DNA of 64,000 bases from Ochrobactrum sp. Marseille-Q0166 (lineage in GTDB: Bacteria > Pseudomonadota > Alphaproteobacteria > Rhizobiales > Rhizobiaceae): the NCBI RefSeq assembly GCF_014397025.1, contig NZ_JACJUO010000003.1, positions 393,501 through 457,500 of the forward strand. The letters run 5' to 3'. The notes beneath the pieces were generated by a model that did not search any database, had not been told where the DNA came from, and saw nothing but the letters and a program-made list of their open reading frames with translations. This document shows, in pieces, positions 16,704 through 25,850 of this stretch (position 1 is the first letter of the stretch; each line of letters opens with the position of its first letter). Made by a program: the position numbers and the translations under genes.

Positions 16704-16734
16704 AACGATGCCTTTTTTGGAGGCACCGTTACTT
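16704..16734 (-). terminator. Hairpin downstream of the aldehyde dehydrogenase gene
   Basis: GTAACGATGCC at 16704-16714 pairs with GGCACCGTTAC at 16724-16734 with one mismatch and a nine-base loop. It lies eleven bases after the end of the minus-strand gene at 16745. There is no T-run after the stem in the minus direction, so it may act as a weak terminator or RNA-stabilising stem. Confidence 0.5.
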
Positions 16735-16744
16735 GTGCAATCTA

Positions 16745-18301
16745 TCAGGCTTCGGGTGAATAGCCAAATGTCACGGCAGGATTTTCAGCAGTCTCCACCC
16801 AAATGCTTTTTGCTTGAGTGTAAGCCATCAGCCCATCTTTGCCGCTCGAGCGGCCATAGCCGCTGCGCCCAAAACCGCCGAATGGAGACATGACCGAAAT
16901 TGTCTTGTAGCCATTAATCCAGAAGGTGCCAGCCCGTACGTTAGCAGCAACGCGGTGCGCACGCGCAACATTTTCTGTCCAAACAGCGCCTGCAAGGCCA
17001 TAGGGATTATCATTAGCAAGAGCTACTGCTTCTGCTTCATCATCAAACGGCATAACCGCAACCACTGGGCCAAAGACTTCTTCCCTTGCGATATTCATGG
17101 CAGGATTGACCTGGTCGAGAATTGTCGGCGCATAATAATAGCCACCAGTTTCTTCAAGAAATTCCGGTTTTTTTCCGCCCGTCGCTAGCACTGCGCCATC
17201 CGCGATGCCATCCTGTACCATCTGATCAATCTTTGACCATTGCCGCGCATTGTTGATTGGCCCTATATGAGAATTATCGTCGTAAGGATTTCCTACTACA
17301 ATGCGGTTCGCAGCATCGGCGTAACGTTCAACAAACTCTTGGTGAATTGAACGATGAACCAGCAATCGTGAACCAGAAACACAACTCTGGCCAGCTCCGC
17401 TAAAAATGGCCGATTGAGCACCAATAATTGCACGGTCAATATTGGTGTCTGGAAACACGATATTTCCCGACTTGCCACCGAGTTCAAGGATACAAGGCAC
17501 AACATTCTTGGCTGCGGTGGCTGCAATATCGGAACCAGCCTTAGCCGACCCTACAAAGACGACAAGTCCAGTAAGCGGATGTGAAACTAAAGCTTGTCCA
17601 GCAGTAAGCCCCTGACCCGCGATAACATTGACAAGTCCGCGTGGCGCGCCACCCTGCTCGCACATCAATCCAAGGATCAACGTTGAAAGAGGCGTCAATT
17701 CTGATGGCTTGATAACGACTGCGTTACCTGCACAGATTGCCGGGGCAATCTGCCACCCGCCTGTAAACAAAGGCGCATTCCATGGAGTGATCTGCGCTAC
17801 GACACCAATTGGCTCATGTCGCGTGTAATTGAGGTGACTGCTCGGCACAGGAATGACATCACCATAGAGCTTGTCACACCAACCCGCATAATATTCAAAC
17901 ATCTCAGCCACGCGAACGGCTTCGCCACGAATATCGCGAATAGGTCTTCCAGCCGAGCGGCTCTCAATTTCTGCTATGAGCGAAGCATTTTCACGAATTC
18001 GCCTAGCAATTTCATTCATCACGCGTCCACGTGCAGAAGCTGTCAGCCCCATCCATTCCTTTTGAGCGCAAGACGCACTATACATCGCCGCATCTATCAC
18101 GGATTGATCTGCATCCTTGAACGAAGCAAAGACTTTACCGGTCGCTGGATCCGTCAGGTTCTGCTCAGAACCACGACCGATAAGAATCTCACCATTCACG
18201 AAACTGCCGATTTCGCCGTTCGAGAAAAAGTGTTGGAATATTTCAGCAATACGTGCGGACTGTGCGTTTGTTTCGATTATTTGCGTCATGTTATGGCTCA
18301 T
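16745..18301 (-). CDS. NAD(P)-dependent aldehyde dehydrogenase
   Basis: A 518-residue aldehyde dehydrogenase. The catalytic glutamate is in LELGGKSGN and the nucleophilic cysteine in GAGQSCVSGSR; ITPWNAPLFTGGWQIAPA is the cofactor strand. The C-terminal block SPFGGFGRSGYGRSSG is standard. It oxidises an aldehyde to the acid in the cytoplasm. Its ATG shares one base with the stop of the upstream dehydrogenase gene, so the two are coupled. This suggests a hydroxyacid-semialdehyde-acid sequence, with the substrate unknown. Confidence 0.9.
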   Translation of the reverse strand: MSHNMTQIIETNAQSARIAEIFQHFFSNGEIGSFVNGEILIGRGSEQNLTDPATGKVFASFKDADQSVIDAAMYSASCAQKEWMGLTASARGRVMNEIARRIRENASLIAEIESRSAGRPIRDIRGEAVRVAEMFEYYAGWCDKLYGDVIPVPSSHLNYTRHEPIGVVAQITPWNAPLFTGGWQIAPAICAGNAVVIKPSELTPLSTLILGLMCEQGGAPRGLVNVIAGQGLTAGQALVSHPLTGLVVFVGSAKAGSDIAATAAKNVVPCILELGGKSGNIVFPDTNIDRAIIGAQSAIFSGAGQSCVSGSRLLVHRSIHQEFVERYADAANRIVVGNPYDDNSHIGPINNARQWSKIDQMVQDGIADGAVLATGGKKPEFLEETGGYYYAPTILDQVNPAMNIAREEVFGPVVAVMPFDDEAEAVALANDNPYGLAGAVWTENVARAHRVAANVRAGTFWINGYKTISVMSPFGGFGRSGYGRSSGKDGLMAYTQAKSIWVETAENPAVTFGYSPEA

Positions 18302-19188
18302 TATTTAGATGAATTGGGTTGAAAAGCGCCCATCTGGGTGAAGTCATCATTATCGTTGAGATGCGCTGCATCGGCCCAAAGCTTTGCAACAACAGACGTA
18401 AGAGGATTGTCTGCACCTGTACGTTGCGCCATTTCCTGCGCCAAACGCACATCTTTGCGCATCAGCCCCATCGAAAAACCGCTGTCAAAACGGTCGTTCA
18501 TAATCCAAGTTGGAAAATGAACTTCACTGATCATCGATTTTCCGGAAGCTGCATTCAATACACGCAATGTTGCCTCTGGGCTTATCCCAGCGGCCAGCGC
18601 AAGCTTCAGGGCCTCACTTGTTGTAATCATATGAGCTGCGGCCAAAAGATTATTGACAAGCTTTGCCACGTTACCGGCACCGCTCGGCCCTACATGCAAT
18701 ACTTTTGCGGCCATGGCTTCAATGACAGGCTGCGCGAGTGCAAGATCAGTGTCACTTCCGCCGATCATCATCGTCAGCTTGCCGGAAGCCGCTCCTGCAG
18801 GGCCACCACTTACTGGCGCATCAAGGAATCCGTGTCCAAGTGTGTTAAGCTTCTGCGCCAATGCTCTGCTAACATCTGGCTCTGAGGTGGATGTATCGAT
18901 GATAACGACACGCCGACGATCTTTACCGAAGTGGTCCATATGTGCATTCACGACAGCTTCCACATCGCGTGCAGTTGGAAGAGAAAAAACTAGAAACTCC
19001 GCCTTTTCAAAGATGATATCGAGGCTGTCCACTGGTGTTACATTTACACTCTCAGCCAGTTCCTTGCGTTCTGCCGACAAATCAAAACCAAACGTAGGGA
19101 AACCTTTGGTAGCAAGCGTCTTCGCCATGCCAAGCCCCATACTACCAAGGCCAACAACGCCAATTATTGGCTTATCCTGTTGTGACAT
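18301..19188 (-). CDS. Beta-hydroxyacid dehydrogenase, second copy
   Basis: About 295 residues from the ATG at 19188 (MSQQDKPIIG), which has GGAGAGTGGGA just upstream; an in-frame start at 19308 would add 40 residues of poor quality. Motifs are GVVGLGSMGLGMAK, DAPVSGGPAGAASGKLT and the catalytic lysine in NVAKLVNNLLAA. It is related to the gene at 10752 but clearly not a recent duplicate. It forms a tight pair with the aldehyde dehydrogenase. Confidence 0.9.
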   Translation of the reverse strand: MSQQDKPIIGVVGLGSMGLGMAKTLATKGFPTFGFDLSAERKELAESVNVTPVDSLDIIFEKAEFLVFSLPTARDVEAVVNAHMDHFGKDRRRVVIIDTSTSEPDVSRALAQKLNTLGHGFLDAPVSGGPAGAASGKLTMMIGGSDTDLALAQPVIEAMAAKVLHVGPSGAGNVAKLVNNLLAAAHMITTSEALKLALAAGISPEATLRVLNAASGKSMISEVHFPTWIMNDRFDSGFSMGLMRKDVRLAQEMAQRTGADNPLTSVVAKLWADAAHLNDNDDFTQMGAFQPNSSK

Positions 19189-19327
19189 TCCCACTCTCCA
19201 TTTTTCACGCGTGACCTTAAGGCTCACCACATTTCGAATGAAGAAAAGCTGGCACCAAACCGGCCAAGCGCATAGCCGTCTAGGAAACAACGCAGTGTCC
19301 CACGCCATGCAACAGTATTTTGTATAT

Positions 19328-20233
19328 CTACTTGAAGGCAGCCATATTGTTGGCGAGAAAACCGCTCAGCCTTTCGACTGAAAGCGGCAATCTACGACGC
19401 GCGCGCACCATGAGATGTGCACTTGCCTCAGCGAGTAACGGATCTGACAGTTCCCGAATTGCAACCGCATTGCGCACCAGCTCTGTTGAGACAGCGAACC
19501 GTGGTAAAAATGATATGCCAAGACCCGCTATCACAAAACGTCGCAAAACATCAATTGATGTTGTTTCCACCAACGGCGCGATAGCAAATCCACCATCCGC
19601 AGCAACACGCGTGACAAGCTGTGTGATCCCATGTCCGGGCCGCAACAAAGCATTTGGAAGGCCTGCACAGTCAGCCAACTCAAGTTGGCTTTTCTTAAGC
19701 AATGGATGCTCTGGAGGCGTAATAACACAGAGCGATTGTTTCGAGATCGCCAGAGAACGAACACGTGCATCCATCAATGGATTATAAGCAATCCCAATAT
19801 CTGCATCACCATTTGCTATGCCGTCCAAAACGCTTTGAGTTCCTCCAAGCTGTAAGTCATATTGAATATCTGGATAAATTCTGACAAAAGCCCCAAGACC
19901 ATATTGCAAAACATCGGCGAGAAACCCTTCGCCGCATAAAATTCGAACACGTCTTTGCTGAACACCTTTTAGAAATCCAAGTTGCTCTGTGAGCAGACTG
20001 TGCTCCTCAAGAACACGTTTGCTATGTTCAAGAACCAGCTCACCAGCCTCAGTCAACGTCATGCCGCGCGCATTCCGTTCGAACAGAGATAAACCTATAT
20101 TGCGTTCTGTTTCAGCAATCTGTCGACTAACAACGGACGGTGCAACATTCGCATGCTCGGCAGCGGCACGGATCGAACCAAACCGGACCACTGCCATAAA
20201 CAAGCGCAATTCTTTAGCGTCGAGAGTATCCAT
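19328..20233 (-). CDS. LysR-family transcriptional regulator
   Basis: About 301 residues. The N-terminal helix-turn-helix is seen in LFMAVVRFGSIRAAAEHANVAPSVVSRQI, and the rest is the two-lobed effector domain. The start is not certain: an ATG at 20233 (MDTLDAKEL) or a GTG at 20257 eight codons earlier. It lies upstream of the dehydrogenase pair on the same strand with a gap of about 140 bases, and just downstream of the M20 gene. It may control either neighbour. Confidence 0.88.
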   Translation of the reverse strand: MDTLDAKELRLFMAVVRFGSIRAAAEHANVAPSVVSRQIAETERNIGLSLFERNARGMTLTEAGELVLEHSKRVLEEHSLLTEQLGFLKGVQQRRVRILCGEGFLADVLQYGLGAFVRIYPDIQYDLQLGGTQSVLDGIANGDADIGIAYNPLMDARVRSLAISKQSLCVITPPEHPLLKKSQLELADCAGLPNALLRPGHGITQLVTRVAADGGFAIAPLVETTSIDVLRRFVIAGLGISFLPRFAVSTELVRNAVAIRELSDPLLAEASAHLMVRARRRLPLSVERLSGFLANNMAAFK

Positions 20234-20295
20234 GACCCTTTGTTGCCGAGAAGCCACCTTTAATCAATGTCCGTTGCAAAACTTGCAACGTCCAA

Positions 20296-21456
20296 TTAAG
20301 CAACAGCTAGTTCGCTCTGCACAAGCTTAATCCAGAAGTTCGCTCCTATCGGCAAAAGAGCATCATTGAAGTCGTAGTAAGGCGAATGAAGCCCCGGGTT
20401 GGCACCATCCCGCTTGCTGCCTAGCCAAAAGTAACACCCTGGCTTTTCCTGTAGCATGAATGCAAAATCTTCTGCCGCCATACTTGGGGCGACATCCAAA
20501 ACCTTGAGGCCAAGATCGGTTGATTCCGCAAGCTCACGAACTTTACGTGCGTTCTCCGCTGTATTGATCGTTGCCGGATATCTTGCTTCATAACTAACGT
20601 GTGCCGTACAACCGAACCCTTCTGCGATCGATGAAGATAAAGCCTGCATACGGTGGGCGATTATCTCGCCAACCTCAGGCAAAAACCAACGGGTTGTACC
20701 GCGAATAACCATTGTTTCTGGTATAACATTCCATGCATCACCGCCATGCATTTGCGTGACTGAAACAACTGCAGATTCCAACGGCGATACATTGCGGCTT
20801 GCGATTGTCTGAAGAGCTGTAACTAGTTGCGACGCGGCAACTACTGGATCTGCACCTTCATGCGGCATGGCACCATGAGCCCCTTTACCTGTCAGCTCAA
20901 TCTCAAATGTACCAAAAGCCGCCATCATCGCGTCATCCCGCGCGACACATGTGCCTAACTCAAGCGCAGGCCAGTTATGCAGCCCATAAACCGCGTCCAT
21001 CGCAAAGTCTTTGAAAAGGCCGTCCTTTACCATGTCGCGACCGCCACCCTCATTTTCCTCAGCTGGCTGAAAAATGAAATGCACCGTTCCATCAAAATCA
21101 AGTTTGCTGATCGCTTTCGCTGCTGCAAGAGCCATTGTCACATGCCCATCATGACCGCAGGCATGCATTTTTCCTGATATCTCGGACGCATAAGCGACAC
21201 CGCTCTTTTCAACGATAGGCAACGCATCCATATCTGCACGAATGCCGATTGAACGGCTCGATGTTCCGCGGCTTAAACTACCGACTACGCCTGTTTTTGC
21301 GTACCCCTTCGCAATATCATAACCCCATGAGCGTAGTTTCTCCGCTATGAGCGTCGCAGTCCGATTTTCCTCAAAAGCGAGTTCTGGATGACTATGTAAA
21401 TCATGCCTCCACGCCGTTGCTTCAGCTATATCCGCTTCGTTAAGAAAAATAGACAT
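20296..21456 (-). CDS. M20-family amidohydrolase (hippurate/N-acyl amino acid hydrolase type)
   Basis: A 386-residue metallopeptidase-fold amidohydrolase counted from the ATG at 21456 (MSIFLNEAD), which has GAGGG upstream; the upstream in-frame start at 21582 overlaps the next gene and lacks a site. Metal-binding blocks are IGIRADMDALP, KMHACGHDGHVTM, QPAEENEGGG and the late LHSPYYDF. The cysteine-histidine block CGHDGH is typical of the D subgroup that includes hippurate and IAA-amino acid hydrolases. It follows two membrane-protein genes on the same strand, suggesting it cleaves what they import. Confidence 0.9.
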   Translation of the reverse strand: MSIFLNEADIAEATAWRHDLHSHPELAFEENRTATLIAEKLRSWGYDIAKGYAKTGVVGSLSRGTSSRSIGIRADMDALPIVEKSGVAYASEISGKMHACGHDGHVTMALAAAKAISKLDFDGTVHFIFQPAEENEGGGRDMVKDGLFKDFAMDAVYGLHNWPALELGTCVARDDAMMAAFGTFEIELTGKGAHGAMPHEGADPVVAASQLVTALQTIASRNVSPLESAVVSVTQMHGGDAWNVIPETMVIRGTTRWFLPEVGEIIAHRMQALSSSIAEGFGCTAHVSYEARYPATINTAENARKVRELAESTDLGLKVLDVAPSMAAEDFAFMLQEKPGCYFWLGSKRDGANPGLHSPYYDFNDALLPIGANFWIKLVQSELAVA

Positions 21457-21512
21457 GTTTGAACCCTCACGATAGATTTGGTAAAGCCAATATTGCCTCA
21501 CCAAAAAATAAC

Positions 21513-22028
21513 TTAGCCCGTGATGCGCAGCGTAAGGTCGGCAACAACCACTGATCCAAGATATGTGCCAATCATCACGCATATAGCCACAATGACGATC
21601 TTCCAGCCCGAGCGGCGGGCAATCTCAAACTCATTGCGTGTGAGCGCCAAGCCGCCATAGGCAAGTGCCGGTGTTGCCAGTGCAAGAAAGTTCAAATCGC
21701 CTACTTTGGCCAGAACAAATTCCGATATTGGAACGCCAGGAATTGTAATGACAATAGCAATAAACGAAACCCATGCGACACTTGGAAGGTAAAAAGGCAT
21801 ATAGCGCGCCATAATCAAACCACCGAGAGACGCACAATAGAGAACTGCCATCCCAGGCAAAGCTTGCACAGGTGTAACACCCGTTCCCACCCAGTTAGAA
21901 ACCAGACCAAGGAAGCAGGCAATTATGAGGAGTAGCGCATTCTCAACAACATCGATCTTGCGTTCATCCGTGCTCTCGACGGACAAAGTAAGATTATCGA
22001 CGGATTTTTTCACTGATTTTGAAGTCAT
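21513..22028 (-). CDS. Small multi-helix membrane protein, partner of DUF3100-like protein
   Basis: A 171-residue inner-membrane protein with about four to five hydrophobic helices after a polar, charged N-terminus of 30 residues. I do not recognise a named transporter. It begins 17 bases after the preceding membrane gene and precedes the M20 gene by about 57 bases, so it is probably one half of a two-part carrier. Split secondary carriers of this shape exist, but none can be assigned from the sequence alone. Confidence 0.7.
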   Translation of the reverse strand: MTSKSVKKSVDNLTLSVESTDERKIDVVENALLLIIACFLGLVSNWVGTGVTPVQALPGMAVLYCASLGGLIMARYMPFYLPSVAWVSFIAIVITIPGVPISEFVLAKVGDLNFLALATPALAYGGLALTRNEFEIARRSGWKIVIVAICVMIGTYLGSVVVADLTLRITG

Positions 22029-22045
22029 CTGCCCTGCCCCTCACC

Positions 22046-22864
22046 TTATTTCGCGTCAAGATATTCATCTGGACGGCACTTTTTAAAAAGCCATTCTGTA
22101 AGTGGCAGAGCCACGAACAAACCGACATAAAGCCCAGTCGCATAAGTCAGAATATTGCTGGCTGCGGCGAGAGCAAGAATGAGGTCTTGTTGGTCTGGCA
22201 AAATGCTGACCAAACCACCAGTACAAGCGGCAAGCATGCTACCGGAGCCAACACCACACGACATAGCCAAGGCGCGCACATCGAATACACCAAGGCTATG
22301 GACCAAGGGCGGCATGATGGCGAAAACGAAAGTGCCAATAAGTGTTCCGGTAGCATAAACGCCCATGACACCTGCGCCTTCGGGGCTATCGAGACCATAT
22401 TTATCGGCGATCAGCGCGAGATTAGGCTCGCGGTCAATCGAATAGGTTGCGCCAATTGTCTCACGTCCCATCTTTAAAAGAAAAACAGCAACAGGGAAGG
22501 CAACTGCAATCGTTCCAAGATTGCCTATCTCTTGCAAAATGAGAGCGGGACCAGCAGCAATGATATTATCGATCTGTGGTCCTACAGTGGTGCCAAATTT
22601 TGCAATAAACGGCATAATTGCAATGGTGATCATTGTTCCGGAAAGCTTTACCGAATCTGACTTCAGCACTTTTCCTGCCGCTTTCAGGATATGCGGGTTC
22701 AGAATGATACCCATCGCAAATGCGTAAAGCATCGGCAGAAATATTACAGAGCCAATGCCTATGGGTATTTTACGAACACCAATCAATTCGGCGATACAGA
22801 TGATAACCAGAACGAACGCGTGCAACCAAATATGGTGCATCGCGAAGACTTTATTCCCCTTCAC
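22046..22864 (-). CDS. DUF3100-like membrane protein
   Basis: A 272-residue integral membrane protein with about eight hydrophobic segments. It reads like the DUF3100 family: IGIGSVIFLPMLYAFAMGIILNP near the N-terminus and the glycine-rich MSCGVGSGSMLAACTGGL in the second half. Its function is not known; DUF3100 genes are often seen beside M20 peptidases, as here. The start is a GTG at 22864 with GGAG six bases upstream. It is the first gene of the transporter-hydrolase set. Confidence 0.7.
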   Translation of the reverse strand: MKGNKVFAMHHIWLHAFVLVIICIAELIGVRKIPIGIGSVIFLPMLYAFAMGIILNPHILKAAGKVLKSDSVKLSGTMITIAIMPFIAKFGTTVGPQIDNIIAAGPALILQEIGNLGTIAVAFPVAVFLLKMGRETIGATYSIDREPNLALIADKYGLDSPEGAGVMGVYATGTLIGTFVFAIMPPLVHSLGVFDVRALAMSCGVGSGSMLAACTGGLVSILPDQQDLILALAAASNILTYATGLYVGLFVALPLTEWLFKKCRPDEYLDAK

Positions 22865-23775
22865 GCGGGACTCCTTGATTTTATTTTACCGCTGCTCATC
22901 AGTATGATCAGTTTGAAAATGAGGTCCAGCCTGACATCCAGGAACGGAGTGTTGCTTGGCCAGCAACAGAAGGAGAAACGTTTTATCAGTGACGTGGCGG
23001 ACATGCGCCTGATTAGCTCCTCCTTCTTGAATAGTCTACTGGCCGTTCAGTGGAAGATTCACGGTAGACCTACATATAAACAATTTCCGATACCGAACCA
23101 CTCGCATTCAGCTCAAGGGCAAGTTCAATCACCAGAGCGTTGATAAGGGGAATCTTGGGATGGAGGTTTAGCAGGCTAAATTGCGTAATCCTTAAACCTC
23201 AACCCGCCACGTCTCAAAACGGCAGTAGGTTGAGGTGATAAACTCCCTCGTGATTTTGACTCAGATCTTTCAGGTCCTTTCGCCGACAGCTTTTATCGAT
23301 AACCCGACTCCAAAATCGTAGAGCCTTGGTCTACTCGAAGAACTTCAAGCCGACATGGTAAGCACATTCGTTATTGCATACGCCACGATAGAGAATGGAA
23401 AACGACGATTTTATACATCTGATCTCGTTGTTTCACGTCACAGATATAGACCAGTCACGATCACGAATAATCGATGTGAAAGCACCTGTTTCCAGTATAT
23501 TGAGCGCGCCGTCGAAGGCGAACTTGCTAATAATTTGCCATCGATATTCTAGCCACCGGCAGAACGAGCGGTTTATTCTCACAACAACCCGATTTTCAGA
23601 GTTTGGTTTCATACGACGGTGCTTGCTGTCAATCGGCGAGCAACAAGTCCCTCAATAGTCGGATCGAAAACAGATCGCTGACCAAGAGTTGACATGACAA
23701 CGGTCTTATCTTTTCGAATGATCCCCTATACCAATATAATTACATTAGAATTCCGGGAGTCGGACAGGGGTTGCC
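22865..23775. other. 911-base stretch without a supportable gene
   Basis: Only short open frames occur here, and none has a convincing start or motif. On the minus strand, pieces such as LINALVIELALELNASGSVSE (around 23060-23170) and FDGALNILETGAF (around 23490-23530) look protein-like, which suggests a decayed gene, but I cannot name it. The right end must hold the promoter of the LysR gene at 23776. Confidence 0.5.
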
Positions 23776-24726
23776 ATGCAGCGGTTTCAGTTGGGGTCGG
23801 TTGATCTCAATCTTTTAAAGGTCATTTATGCGCTCGTCGTAAAAGGCAATATGACGACTGCAGGTGAATATATCGGTCTTTCTCAACCCGCCATGAGTCA
23901 CGCCTTGAAGCGGGCACGCGCAATAACAGGCGATGAACTGTTCAAAAAAACTTCCGGTGGCTTTGTGATGACACGCTTCTGCACGGAAATCTTTCCAGCG
24001 GTGCGGCGTATTATCGAAGAAACGGAAGCTGTCATGCTCCAACGGCGGGCATTCGAACCCTCAACATCCCATCGCACTTTCAGAATTGGCATGAACGACT
24101 ATTTCTCTGTCGTCCTGATGCCCCGCCTTCTGGAAAGTGTCCGCTCTGAGGCCGAACACTGCGTTCTGGAAGTCATCCATATGCCGCGCACCGGCTCAAA
24201 CCAAAACAGGAACTTTCTTCCTGTTGTGCAGGAACATCTCGATGAGGGGGCAATCGATGTCGCCGTCATGACTGCAGACAACTTTCCGGCTCGGTATCGT
24301 TGTTCTTCACTTTTTACCGAGAGAAGAGTCTGCATCATGTCAGCAAACAATCCGGTAGCGAGAGATCCCTTGACACTCGATACCTTGCTTTCACTCGGAC
24401 ATGTTAAAGTGACGTCTTCGCCGGGTCGTCGCGGATGGATTGACGAGCGTCTTGACGCGTTAGGGCTACAGCGCCGCATCGTCGCGGTCGTTCCGCATTT
24501 TTCCGCAGCAGTCGCTATCGTTTCTCGCAGCGATCTCGTTGCCATGATGCCGGAGAGTGTTGCAAAGCTGTTCGAACATTCTCACGATTTACTATTGCTG
24601 GAATCGCCTTTCGCAGAGGAAAAACAATCCACCAGCATGATCTGGCTTGCCGAAAAGGAGCGTGATCCGGCAAGCCTCTGGTTGCGTGAGCAAATTTCCG
24701 CGTGCTTTACGGAAGATCTGCACTAA
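23776..24726 (+). CDS. LysR-family transcriptional regulator
   Basis: A 316-residue regulator. The helix-turn-helix reads NLLKVIYALVVKGNMTTAGEYIGLSQPAMSHAL, of the NodD/NahR-like subgroup with LSQPAMSHAL. The effector domain starts near residue 95 with FRIGMNDYFSVVLMPRLL. It is convergent with the dipeptide-importer operon that ends at 24737, with ten bases between the stop codons. The target is unknown; the adjoining operon is a candidate though not divergent. Confidence 0.88.
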   Translation: MQRFQLGSVDLNLLKVIYALVVKGNMTTAGEYIGLSQPAMSHALKRARAITGDELFKKTSGGFVMTRFCTEIFPAVRRIIEETEAVMLQRRAFEPSTSHRTFRIGMNDYFSVVLMPRLLESVRSEAEHCVLEVIHMPRTGSNQNRNFLPVVQEHLDEGAIDVAVMTADNFPARYRCSSLFTERRVCIMSANNPVARDPLTLDTLLSLGHVKVTSSPGRRGWIDERLDALGLQRRIVAVVPHFSAAVAIVSRSDLVAMMPESVAKLFEHSHDLLLLESPFAEEKQSTSMIWLAEKERDPASLWLREQISACFTEDLH

Positions 24727-24736
24727 CGACTGTGCA

Positions 24737-25816
24737 TTATTTGCCGCTCACCTTTGCCGCAATAAACTGGTCGGCAACACTCAAGAACTGCTCCATCGTC
24801 ACCGCAGGTAGCTCTTCCTTGAAGCTACCGTCATTGCGAGCAATGGCCAGTTCGTCAGGAATTGCGCGGCGGTTGACGAAAACCATATCCAACGCAGGCA
24901 TGCCCAGAATGAACTGCCCGAAATGGCCCGCAGCCACGAAGGCTCCTTCCCATTCCGGGGTATCCTTGGTCACCACAGGAATCCACCACAGGTAGCTGTA
25001 GCCGGCAACACGGGATTTTTCGCTCTCATTCATTTTTTCGGCGGGAACCCGAATGCGTGTGCTTTCCGCAACCCAGTCCGCTGGGATGATTTGCTCGTCA
25101 CCCCAGCGACCATTGCGCACCATCGACAGACCCAGTCGCGCCATATCCCTGCCCGACAGAAAGAAATGGTAGGCGAGATAGCGGGACGCGCCCTCATAGC
25201 CCATCATACGCTGACGCGACGGATCGAAATCCTGAAGGCCCATCGGACCTGCAAAATCCTCTTCGAAGGCTTTGAAGACACTGCGTCCAGTGAGTTGTTC
25301 AAAAGCCGCACCCAAAACGTTGAAGTCCCAGTTGTTGTAATGGAAATAGTCGCCTGGTTTTTTTGAGCCGCGCTCTGGTATGTTTTTCGTATTGCTACCG
25401 GGACTGCCGGGCTGATGATAGACACCCGAACTGCTGATCAACAGATCACGAAGGGTCGCTGTCTTCTCAATTGGAAGAAGGCCATGGTCTTCATCGATGT
25501 TCAAAACCGCCATCGTCAGATCGAGATCGATCTTCCCTTCCGCAACCGCTTTACCAAAGAGCATCGAAAGAATACTTTTTCTGGTCGACGCGAGATAGCT
25601 GACTTCCGATACGTCTCCGTAAGTGTAGAGCGATTTTCCGCCGGCGACTGCCATGAAAGATGTGGTCGACAGGCCGTCGAGCATGGTGTCCACTTTTTCT
25701 TTAACGGTGGTGGAGAGACCATAGTCTTCAGGAGTGGTGATCTTCGCCCATTCCCGAGCGGGAAATTCCTGACGAACCGCTTGTGGCTGGCGTTCCAGAG
25801 GCGCTGAAACAGACAT
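24737..25816 (-). CDS. Serine beta-lactamase-fold hydrolase
   Basis: A 359-residue class C beta-lactamase/penicillin-binding-fold enzyme. The nucleophile motif SxxK is seen as STRK in YLASTRKSILSML, and the second motif as YNN in FHYNNWDFNVLGA. No signal peptide is visible, so it is likely cytoplasmic. Relatives include esterases, D-amino-acid amidases and 6-aminohexanoate-dimer hydrolases. It is the last gene of the dipeptide-type importer operon (34 bases after the second ATPase), so it probably cleaves an amide or peptide brought in by that importer. Confidence 0.85.
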   Translation of the reverse strand: MSVSAPLERQPQAVRQEFPAREWAKITTPEDYGLSTTVKEKVDTMLDGLSTTSFMAVAGGKSLYTYGDVSEVSYLASTRKSILSMLFGKAVAEGKIDLDLTMAVLNIDEDHGLLPIEKTATLRDLLISSSGVYHQPGSPGSNTKNIPERGSKKPGDYFHYNNWDFNVLGAAFEQLTGRSVFKAFEEDFAGPMGLQDFDPSRQRMMGYEGASRYLAYHFFLSGRDMARLGLSMVRNGRWGDEQIIPADWVAESTRIRVPAEKMNESEKSRVAGYSYLWWIPVVTKDTPEWEGAFVAAGHFGQFILGMPALDMVFVNRRAIPDELAIARNDGSFKEELPAVTMEQFLSVADQFIAAKVSGK

Positions 25817-25850
25817 GTTTTATCCTTTTGAAAGTGTCGATTGTGGGATG

